DNA of 17,770 nucleotides, taken from assembly GCA_041686915.1 (NCBI GenBank), contig JAWLDB010000035.1, forward strand, positions 1 to 17,770. The letters run 5' to 3'. The first letter of the stretch is position 1; every line of letters starts with the position of its first letter. Shown here piece by piece: positions 12,183 through 17,770 of this stretch. The notes under the pieces are model-generated. The model searched no databases. It worked only from the letters and a program-made list of their open reading frames with translations, and was not told the DNA's origin. This DNA is from JAWLDB01 sp041686915 (GTDB lineage Bacteria > Bacillota > UBA994 > UBA5500). A program made the translations under genes and the position numbers.

Positions 12183-14816
12183 TTAAGCAATGCCTAGTTG
12201 GGCTTTTACCAAGCTTGTGACCTGGTCAAGCGCCTCAGTTAGCTTGGCAGGGTCCTTCCCACCAGCCTGAGCCATATTGGGACGTCCACCGCCACCGCCA
12301 CCAGTCATTTTGGCCACTTCTTTGACCAAGTTGCCTGCATGCAACTTGCGGCTGAGCAAGTCATCAGTGACTACTGCAACCAGGTTTACCTTATCTTCCA
12401 CAACTGCGCCCAGGACGATGACACCGCTCTTGGCTTTGTCCTTTACAGTATCTGCCAAACTACGCAGGCTATCCATATCTTTGGCAATTACTTGTCTGGC
12501 TATAACCTTAACTCCGTCGATAACAGGAGCGTCTTCGATAAATGAGTCAGCTTCCTTGGCAGCCAACCTGCCCTCAAGGCGCTCAATCTCGCGACGGGCA
12601 TCCTTCAGGGCCTGCAGGGTGCTTTCCAGCCGGCGAGGAGCTTCTTCCAACGGGGCCTTGAGCATTTCAGCTAGTTCCAGCAGGCGGGCTTGCTGCTCGA
12701 GAGCGTACCGGTAAGAAGCTAATCCCACCATGGCTTCGATACGCCGGAGGCCAGCACCGATCCCGCTTTCAGACAGCAGTCGGAACAAGCCGATTTCGCC
12801 CACATTTTTGACGTGGGTACCACCGCAAAGCTCCATGCTATAGTCGCCCATAGTAACCACGCGCACAGCGTTGCCGTATTTCTCACCAAAGAGAGCTGTT
12901 GCTCCCTTCGCTTTGGCTTGCTCGATGGACATTTCAGCAGCCTCGACCGGCAGTGCAGAAAGGATTTGCTCGTTGACGCGCTGTTCAATCTGGCGCAACT
13001 CTTCCTGCGTTACTGAGCTAAAATGTGAGAAGTCAAACCGCAGCGTATCCGGCTCTACCAGAGAACCAGCCTGATGAGCGTGGTCTCCAAGGACCTCCTG
13101 CAAAGCTTTGTGCAGCAGGTGGGTAGCCGAGTGAGCGCGGCGCACAGCCTGGCGGAAGGAATAATCGAGCTTGAGTTCAACCTTGTCGCCTACCGTTATG
13201 CTACCTTCTTCTACGATGCAGCGGTGCAAGACTTTATCACCGCTCACCTTCACGCAGTTGATTACCTTCAGCATGACGTTGTCGCTTTTGATGATACCGA
13301 TGTCCGAAATCTGTCCACCTGATTCAGCGTAGAAGACGGTCTGGTCCAGCAAGAGGCCAACCTGTGTGCCAGATTCGGCCTGTTCCACTAGTTTGTCGCC
13401 CAGAGAGATAGCGATAACATTAGCCGGAGCCTTTACGAACTCATAGCCGATAAACACGTTACCACCGGCGATTTCCCGATAGATGTTCTGCTTGCCGAAG
13501 TCACTCTCGGTTTCACCCCGCGCAGCCCGGGCGCGCTCGCGTTGTTCTGCCATAGCCAGTTCAAACCCATGTCGGTCAACAGCCACTCCCTGCTCGCCTG
13601 CGATATCTTCAGTCAGGTCAAGCGGGAAACCAAAGGTGTCGTAGAGACGGAAGGCATCCGGGCCGCTAAGCACCGTCTCGCCTTTGTTCTTTAGCTCTGC
13701 AATCAGACCGTTTAAGAGACTAACACCCTCATCCAGGGTCTCATGGAAACGCTCTTCTTCGATGCGCACGATGCGCTCGACTAAATCCTGCTTTTCAGCG
13801 ATCTCGGGATACGCCTGACCCATCTGCTTGACGACCAGGTCTACCAAGCCGTGCAGGAACGGGTCATTCAGGCCAATGGTCTTGCCAAAGCGCACAGCTC
13901 GCCTGAGCAAACGACGGATAACATAACCGCGACCTTCGTTCGATGGCATTGCGCCGTCAGCCACAGCGATGGTTATGGCGCGAACATGGTCGGCAATTAC
14001 GTTGAAAGCCATGGTATGGGTCTGTTTCTGGGCATACTTCAGGCCAGTCAGTTGCTCCAAAGCCTGCATGATCGGCTGAAACAGATCGATCTCGAAGTTC
14101 GAGCTGACACCCTGTACAACGGCCGCCATGCGCTCGAGGCCCATACCAGTATCGATATTCTTGTGCGGCAGCGGGGTGCGACTGCCGTCAGCGTTATGGT
14201 TGTATTGCGAAAAGACGTGGTTCCAGACCTCCAGGTAGCGATCACACTCACAGCCGACTGCACAATCCGGTGAACCGCAGGAGAAGGCTTCTCCCTGGTC
14301 TACGTAAATCTCGGAGTTCGGACCGCAGGGACCAGGGCCGATATCCCAGAAGTTGTCTTCCAGCTTGACTATCCGGTCCGGAGATACGCCGATTACTTCC
14401 TTCCAGATGCGGAAGGCCTCATCATCTTCCGGATGGATGGTCACCCACATGCGTTCTATGGGGAAACCGATAACCTTGGTCATGAACTCCCAACCAAACT
14501 GCAGGCTCTCTTCCTTGAAATAGTCGCCAATGGAGAAGTTACCAAGCATTTCAAAGAAGGTGTGGTGACGGGCCGTCTTGCCGACGTTCTCGATGTCATT
14601 GGTCCGAATGCACTTCTGCGAGTTGGCCATCCGCGGATTATCTGGGGTTTGTTGGCCAGAAAAATAAGGCTTTAAGGGAGCCATGCCGGCGTTTATCCAG
14701 AGCAGCGTCGGGTCATCGATTGGGACCAACGAAGCACTGGGGATGATGGTGTGGTTTTTGCTCTGGAAGTAATCCAGGAAAGCGGTACGCAGCTCATTGG
14801 TAGTGAGTTTCTTCAT
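12183..14816 (-). CDS. alaS: Alanine-tRNA ligase
   Basis: Class II synthetase, 877 residues from ATG 14816, the usual bacterial length. Motif 2 is within RTNDIENVGKTARHHTFFEMLGNF (about 71-94) and motif 3 is DTGMGLERM (222-230). A cysteine-rich insert CGSPDCAVGCECDRY (180-194) resembles that of other Firmicutes AlaS. The editing domain has its zinc set H562, H566 (HSATH) and C664, H668 (CGGTH). A coiled-coil stretch (about 700-757) precedes the C-Ala domain with GGGGGGRPNMAQAGG. The frame is open to ATG 14837, but AGAGGA is better placed for ATG 14816. No promoter is evident just upstream, where there are palindromic repeats, so transcription probably comes from the T-box promoter ahead of the nucleosidase gene. 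Confidence 0.98.
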   Translation of the reverse strand: MKKLTTNELRTAFLDYFQSKNHTIIPSASLVPIDDPTLLWINAGMAPLKPYFSGQQTPDNPRMANSQKCIRTNDIENVGKTARHHTFFEMLGNFSIGDYFKEESLQFGWEFMTKVIGFPIERMWVTIHPEDDEAFRIWKEVIGVSPDRIVKLEDNFWDIGPGPCGPNSEIYVDQGEAFSCGSPDCAVGCECDRYLEVWNHVFSQYNHNADGSRTPLPHKNIDTGMGLERMAAVVQGVSSNFEIDLFQPIMQALEQLTGLKYAQKQTHTMAFNVIADHVRAITIAVADGAMPSNEGRGYVIRRLLRRAVRFGKTIGLNDPFLHGLVDLVVKQMGQAYPEIAEKQDLVERIVRIEEERFHETLDEGVSLLNGLIAELKNKGETVLSGPDAFRLYDTFGFPLDLTEDIAGEQGVAVDRHGFELAMAEQRERARAARGETESDFGKQNIYREIAGGNVFIGYEFVKAPANVIAISLGDKLVEQAESGTQVGLLLDQTVFYAESGGQISDIGIIKSDNVMLKVINCVKVSGDKVLHRCIVEEGSITVGDKVELKLDYSFRQAVRRAHSATHLLHKALQEVLGDHAHQAGSLVEPDTLRFDFSHFSSVTQEELRQIEQRVNEQILSALPVEAAEMSIEQAKAKGATALFGEKYGNAVRVVTMGDYSMELCGGTHVKNVGEIGLFRLLSESGIGAGLRRIEAMVGLASYRYALEQQARLLELAEMLKAPLEEAPRRLESTLQALKDARREIERLEGRLAAKEADSFIEDAPVIDGVKVIARQVIAKDMDSLRSLADTVKDKAKSGVIVLGAVVEDKVNLVAVVTDDLLSRKLHAGNLVKEVAKMTGGGGGGRPNMAQAGGKDPAKLTEALDQVTSLVKAQLGIA

Positions 14817-14842
14817 CGCAAGTTCATCCTCTCTCATATATT

Positions 14843-15042
14843 GGGGTGGTCAGCCAACGTCTGACCCCTACGAAGGCCACGCATAAATCCCGTTGTAGGG
14901 GCAGAACATGTTCTGCCGGGCGGACACTGTGCCCGTCTCACAGACACGGGCTATATGCCGTGTCCCTACAGTTTGGCCGGGAGTGGACACGGGCTATATG
15001 CTGTGCCCCTACAACTTTGGGGACGAACGCGCACCCCTACAA
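14843..15042. repeat. Cluster of five GTAGGGGC-headed palindromic repeats
   Basis: The gap between alaS and the nucleosidase gene is filled by related units headed by GTAGGGGC or tailed by its complement CCCTACA: 14843-14871 (GGGGTCAG/CTGACC hairpin), 14892-14917 (perfect 18-bp palindrome GGCAGAACATGTTCTGCC), 14943-14970 (GACACGG...CCGTGTC), 14985-15014 (nearly identical to the previous one, sharing GACACGGGCTATATGC) and 15019-15042. They look like REP-type intergenic repeats. The last one overlaps the stop of the nucleosidase gene. Confidence 0.75.
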
Positions 15043-15807
15043 TTTAGCTGGAAGGGCCAGCGCCAACTGGTGCGCCAACTCGGCCGCATTCCGGCTGGCA
15101 ATCGCCACGTTCTGATAGAAATCGTCATTGGCGCTGCTGCTGCCTATATCGGTGATACCTCGCAGACTAATGAACGGGATGCCTTTACGGGCGCAGACCT
15201 GCGCTACCGCGAAGCTCTCCATGTCTACCGCGACCACATCCTCCCCCTTGGGCAGCAAATTATGCTGTTCATCGCTGCTGAAGAAGGAGTTTCCGGTGTA
15301 CTGCGTGCCGTGCACCCATCGGGGACTGTCCTGGGCAACCTTGCCCAACTGCTGCAACAACTGCTTATCAGGTCGTAAGACACGCATATCGAGCACGTCA
15401 ACGTAGCTGCGTCGGTGTGTCCATTCGGCTGTGATCGGTCCGTTGATATCCAGGTCCCATTGGTAATGGGCTTCACCTGCTACTACATCACCCACCCGCA
15501 TCTGGCCTTGTTCATCATGGATTAACGCTGTGGTGCCGAGGTTGAACAGGCAACACGGGCGGTACCAGTGGATCAGGTCACAGGCGCCGAGGGCTGCATT
15601 GGTAGTGCCAATACCCGCCTGAACAAGCACGTAGGTAACGCCATCCTTCTTGCCAAGCGCAACCTGTGAGCCAAACCGCTCATGCTCCTGCGCTTCTGGC
15701 ATGATTACTTGCTTGATGGCTGCAAACTCGTGCTTCATAGCAACGACGATACCTACCGCATCTGTCTTGCGTTCCATTCCCGGGTTTTCGGGTGCAAACT
15801 CTGACAT
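15037..15807 (-). CDS. mtnN: 5'-methylthioadenosine/S-adenosylhomocysteine nucleosidase-like protein
   Basis: A nucleoside phosphorylase-superfamily protein of 256 residues. Family features: GIVVAMKHEF with E27 at the position of E. coli MTAN E12, the loop AGIGTTNAA (64-72), VGDVV (105-109), D195-M-E197 in AVDMESFAVAQVC, and the catalytic-acid position D220 in GITDIG. It would split adenine from MTA or SAH for methionine/SAM recycling. The usual VEMEG is VDMES and the YHDVD block is altered (YQWDLDINGP), so a related substrate is possible. ATG 15807 has AAAGGAG 8 bases upstream; the longer frame to 15921 would run into the T-box terminator. It is the first gene after a T-box and lies ahead of alaS. 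Its last codon and TAG lie in a GTAGGGG repeat. Confidence 0.82.
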   Translation of the reverse strand: MSEFAPENPGMERKTDAVGIVVAMKHEFAAIKQVIMPEAQEHERFGSQVALGKKDGVTYVLVQAGIGTTNAALGACDLIHWYRPCCLFNLGTTALIHDEQGQMRVGDVVAGEAHYQWDLDINGPITAEWTHRRSYVDVLDMRVLRPDKQLLQQLGKVAQDSPRWVHGTQYTGNSFFSSDEQHNLLPKGEDVVAVDMESFAVAQVCARKGIPFISLRGITDIGSSSANDDFYQNVAIASRNAAELAHQLALALPAKL

Positions 15808-15847
15808 ATGTATCGCTCCTTTCACTGTAACAATTAGTTTGAGCATA

Positions 15848-16095
15848 TAAAAAACCCTCATCCCTAAATCAGGGACGAGGGTTACTCGCGGTACCACCCT
15901 GCTTATTGCGGCACAGGCCACAATCGCTCAAGACGCGCCACTTAGGCGCTTGCAGGTAACGGCTGCGTTTCCGGACAGTTCATCACTGTCAGCTCAAGGT
16001 TGGCTGACTCACCTGTGCTTAAAGGCCCTCGCAACGCCACAAGGCAGGCCTTCTTTCTGCAAGCAGGAAGGTTAATCTCGACCTCTCAGTGCTTT
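15848..16095 (-). promoter_or_regulatory. T-box riboswitch leader, specifier not identified
   Basis: On the minus strand the T-box core GGGTGGTACCGCGAG (15885-15899) is followed by a strong terminator: AACCCTCGTCCCT (15871-15883), loop, AGGGATGAGGGTT, then TTTTTT (to 15848). The stem IIA/B hallmark CCGTTA is present near 15956-15961 and smaller hairpins precede it (GTCAGC/GCTGAC and GACAGT/ACTGTC). The 5' part is only about 80 bases, and I cannot find the canonical GAGTA and GAA-NNN specifier loop seen in the trpB leader. The first gene downstream is the nucleosidase, then alaS, so an Ala specifier is one hypothesis. It fills most of the 312-base gap. Confidence 0.88.
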
Positions 16096-16100
16096 GCCAC

Positions 16101-16130
16101 ATTATATCTGACTGGACGACTAGCTGTCAA
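16101..16130 (-). promoter_or_regulatory. Consensus promoter of the T-box / nucleosidase / alaS transcript
   Basis: A perfect TTGACA (16125-16130) and a perfect TATAAT (16101-16106) on the minus strand with 18 bp between them. The -35 lies within the last codons of the permease gene (stop at 16120-16122), so the promoter overlaps the end of that gene. Confidence 0.85.
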
Positions 16131-17169
16131 TCTTGCGGCGCAGGAAGTATTCAAGCACCACTTTAGCAATGGCTGCTACTGGCACGGCGAATAGCAAACC
16201 TAGAATTCCACCGAATTGAGCACCCAATAAAAGCGCGAAAATGATAACCAGAGGATGCAGGCCAAGCTCTCGGCCAAGTATCTGCGGGGTAATGAAATTG
16301 CTCTCTATCTGCTGGGCGACCAACTGCACTAGGACAACCCGTATGGCCAGCCCGGGCGACCGCAAAAGCGCCAACAATATGGCCGGGGCAGCACCGATGA
16401 ACGGACCAAAGTATGGGATGATGTTGGTGATACCCACCACAATACCCAACACCAGCGAGAAATCCATACCTACCAGTTCCAAGCCAATGAAGGTCAAGAA
16501 GCCTACAATGAACCCAACAGTAATCTGCCCGCGCAACCAGTTACCCAACGTATGGTTGATATCCCCAACCAGGCTTACCACCCGTGTCTGATACTTACGG
16601 GGAACCAGATGCTTAAGTTCCCGCAAGATGGCATCCTTGTCCTTCAGCATATAAAACGCCAGGATGGGTGTTAGCACTATGGTAAAGATCTGACTAATAA
16701 AACCAAAAATGAAGTCAACAGTGCCCTGCAGCAACTGCAGCAAATAGGTTTGCACAATACCCAAGTACTCCTGCAGCTGCAAATTGACGTCTTCAGGCAG
16801 GTTTATCTTGGCAAATTCCTCCTGCCAAGTGACAAACAGTTCTTGAAACTGTACAGTCAACTCAGGTAGACGCACAATCAAGCCTTCTATCTCAGCTACG
16901 ATGATTGGGATGACGTACACGCCAAACATCACCAAACTGAAGATAAATGCACCGTAGATAATCAAAATACTAAGGGTGCGTGGTATCTTCCGACGGTGCA
17001 CTGCCTCGACCAATGGATTGAGCAAATAGGCGACTAATGCTGCAAAAAAGAACGGCGACAAAGCTGGCAAGAGCTGCCCCCGCATTCCCCAAAGGAATAG
17101 CACGCCGGCAGCTACCCCAGTCCATGTCAAAATGGTGCGCAAACCGGGGAACCAATTTGGTCTTTCCAC
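16120..17169 (-). CDS. AI-2E family transporter (YrrI-like permease)
   Basis: A 349-residue integral membrane protein of the AI-2E/UPF0118 family. Hydrophobic segments occur near 14-28, 36-50, 67-90, 150-173, 215-235, 238-250, 255-270, 277-290 and 305-340, with a soluble stretch around 95-148. Family blocks are YLLNPLVEAVHRRKIPR, FGPFIGAAPA and PQILGRELGLHPLVIIFALLLG. Some members export signals or ions; the substrate of this subgroup is unknown. It starts with GTG 17169, preceded by GAGGGGGG at 6 bases. B. subtilis yrrI also lies directly before alaS; here a T-box and the nucleosidase gene intervene. A promoter with extended -10 lies about 60 bases upstream. Confidence 0.9.
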   Translation of the reverse strand: MERPNWFPGLRTILTWTGVAAGVLFLWGMRGQLLPALSPFFFAALVAYLLNPLVEAVHRRKIPRTLSILIIYGAFIFSLVMFGVYVIPIIVAEIEGLIVRLPELTVQFQELFVTWQEEFAKINLPEDVNLQLQEYLGIVQTYLLQLLQGTVDFIFGFISQIFTIVLTPILAFYMLKDKDAILRELKHLVPRKYQTRVVSLVGDINHTLGNWLRGQITVGFIVGFLTFIGLELVGMDFSLVLGIVVGITNIIPYFGPFIGAAPAILLALLRSPGLAIRVVLVQLVAQQIESNFITPQILGRELGLHPLVIIFALLLGAQFGGILGLLFAVPVAAIAKVVLEYFLRRKIDS

Positions 17170-17227
17170 GACCGTCCCCCCTCTCCATAAAAACTCTGAC
17201 TTAACTTGTTTATTTCCTGCTATTTAG

Positions 17228-17236
17228 ATTATAACA
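17228..17236 (-). promoter_or_regulatory. Extended -10 promoter of the AI-2E transporter gene
   Basis: TGTTATAAT on the minus strand, a perfect TATAAT with the TGn extension, about 60 bases before the GTG start. The -35 region is poor (TTTGCG at 16 bp), as is common for extended -10 promoters. Confidence 0.55.
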
Positions 17237-17275
17237 TGGAAGCGGTTACCGCAAACCTGCTATCCAGCCATCAGG

Positions 17276-17344
17276 TTAAAGATACATAAGTAAACCGGCG
17301 ACAACAGCGACCACGGCTATTCTGGCATACAGCGGCAAGGACAT
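17276..17344 (-). CDS. Possible very small membrane peptide
   Basis: From ATG 17344 a 22-residue frame reads MSLPLYARIAVVAVVAGLLM then YL and stops with TAA. It is almost entirely a single hydrophobic helix preceded by one Arg. The same frame is open upstream to a CTG at 17371, adding LLKPVWAWF, an aromatic interface-like stretch. No good ribosome binding site is seen before the ATG. It lies between the YtxH-like gene and the permease gene. The strongly hydrophobic, membrane-like composition is the only evidence; it may be chance or a relic. Confidence 0.28.
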   Translation of the reverse strand: MSLPLYARIAVVAVVAGLLMYL

Positions 17345-17429
17345 GAACCATGCCCAGACAGGTTTAAGCAGTCACAAGTTTAAACACCCCCAGTTTGTAA
17401 TATTCTCGGACACCTGCCTACTTTCCTTG

Positions 17430-17478
17430 TTTGCTCCCAGCGAGCAAAGAGAAACCCACTCGTTGTCTCGAGTGGGTT
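17430..17478 (-). terminator. Terminator hairpins after the YtxH-like gene
   Basis: On the minus strand a perfect 10-bp stem AACCCACTCG/CGAGTGGGTT (17453-17462 and 17469-17478, loop AGACAA) is followed by TCTCTTT. A second perfect 7-bp hairpin (TTTGCTC/GAGCAAA, 17430-17448) comes directly after. The first begins 15 bases past the gene's stop. Confidence 0.82.
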
Positions 17479-17493
17479 AGGCAGAATGTGATT

Positions 17494-17679
17494 CTACAAG
17501 ATATGCTCCACTATACGCTGAGCTTTGTCTCTCACCATGTCGATCATGTCGGTCCCCCGGTCAGCCGCATCGGTGGCCATGTGGCGCAGTCGTCTGCGGC
17601 CTTTTCCGTCCATCGTCATTCCGTAATAAACTCCGACCAATCCGCCTAGTAAAATACCAGCCAAAAAACCTCTACGCAT
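17494..17679 (-). CDS. YtxH-like small membrane protein
   Basis: A 61-residue protein with one N-terminal membrane segment rich in glycine (about 4-21, GFLAGILLGGLVGVYYGM) and a basic, then amphipathic cytoplasmic tail (MDGKGRRRLRHMA...). This layout (Gly-zipper transmembrane helix then a charged helix) is typical of YtxH-domain proteins, which have no firm function. ATG 17679 has AGGAGG 7 bases upstream, and this site overlaps the stop codon of the gene before it, so the two are probably coupled. A strong terminator follows. Confidence 0.72.
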   Translation of the reverse strand: MRRGFLAGILLGGLVGVYYGMTMDGKGRRRLRHMATDAADRGTDMIDMVRDKAQRIVEHIL

Positions 17680-17690
17680 GTTTAACCCTC

Positions 17691-17770
17691 CTAAGCTGTT
17701 ATGCCTGACCCGTCGGCCAGGGATACCAAGGTGCCATCATCGGCAACCTCGAACAGTTTGAAGCCGTTCT
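17691..17770 (-). CDS. C-terminal end of an unidentified protein (cut by the window edge)
   Basis: The minus strand has an open frame from the window edge to TAG 17691-17693. The 25 visible residues include NGFKLFEVADDGTLVSLADG. This is too short to assign. By position before a YtxH-like gene and a YrrI-type permease it could be a PRC-barrel (YrrD-like) protein, but the sequence does not show this. The stop overlaps the ribosome binding site of the next gene, which supports a real coding end. Confidence 0.5.
   Translation of the reverse strand, partial: NGFKLFEVADDGTLVSLADGSGITA

Noticed and set aside
14843..15042. CRISPR array
   Set aside because: The repeats are not identical, have no uniform spacers and contain internal palindromes of different sequence; they fit REP-type elements.
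15808..15921. N-terminal extension of the nucleosidase frame
   Set aside because: It runs back through the T-box terminator and antiterminator region; ATG 15807 has a strong ribosome binding site and starts the family homology.
17171..17180. ACCGTCCCCC before the permease gene, identical to part of the GACAGGGGGACGG repeat
   Set aside because: Only 10 bases match, and the stretch is explained by the G-rich ribosome binding site of the permease gene.

Overview
The window looks like a chromosomal segment from a spore-forming, Gram-positive Firmicute, most likely one of the Clostridia. The evidence is an intact sporulation sigma factor K gene with a pro-sequence, two T-box leaders, strong GGAGG-type ribosome binding sites with frequent GTG and TTG starts, and a gene block that matches the Bacillus subtilis yrrI-alaS-yrzL-yrrK-yrzB-yrrL-yrrM-yrrO order. 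Fe-S proteins and a TM1266-type protein suggest an anaerobe. I cannot name the genus from sequence alone.

Left part (1-5402). The window opens in the last codons and right end of an IS3-family insertion sequence. On the minus strand follow yqeG (HAD phosphatase-like, own promoter) and sigK. On the plus strand there are two paralogous M24-family metallopeptidase genes with a small DUF3006-like gene between them. The first peptidase gene and the small gene are separated by a strong terminator. A convergent small ACT-like gene (TM1266 family) closes this part against a perfect 17-bp hairpin.

Middle (5000-6634). A consensus-like promoter drives a T-box leader with a readable UGG (tryptophan) specifier, followed by a lone trpB and a perfect terminator.

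Right part (6676-17770, all minus strand). Read in transcription order from the right edge, it holds the tail of an unidentified gene, a YtxH-like small membrane protein, an AI-2E/YrrI-type permease, a second T-box leader, a methylthioadenosine/S-adenosylhomocysteine nucleosidase-like gene, a cluster of GTAGGGGC-type palindromes, then alaS, ireB, an aldo/keto reductase fused to a 2[4Fe-4S] ferredoxin domain, ruvX, a DUF1292 gene with its own promoter and terminator, mltG, trmR and a U32-family tRNA-hydroxylation-type gene. The theme is translation and housekeeping: tRNA charging, tRNA wobble-uridine modification, cell-wall synthesis and DNA/RNA quality control.

The points most worth a second look are: the second T-box, which has the conserved 3' half but no recognisable canonical specifier loop and now sits in front of a nucleosidase gene rather than directly before alaS; the palindrome cluster whose edge supplies the stop codon of that nucleosidase; the sigK start region (TTG start giving exactly a 20-residue pro-sequence, preceded by a sigma-E/K-like promoter); and the tandem M24 peptidases. 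I do not see a clearly new multi-gene system such as a defence island, biosynthetic cluster or CRISPR array.
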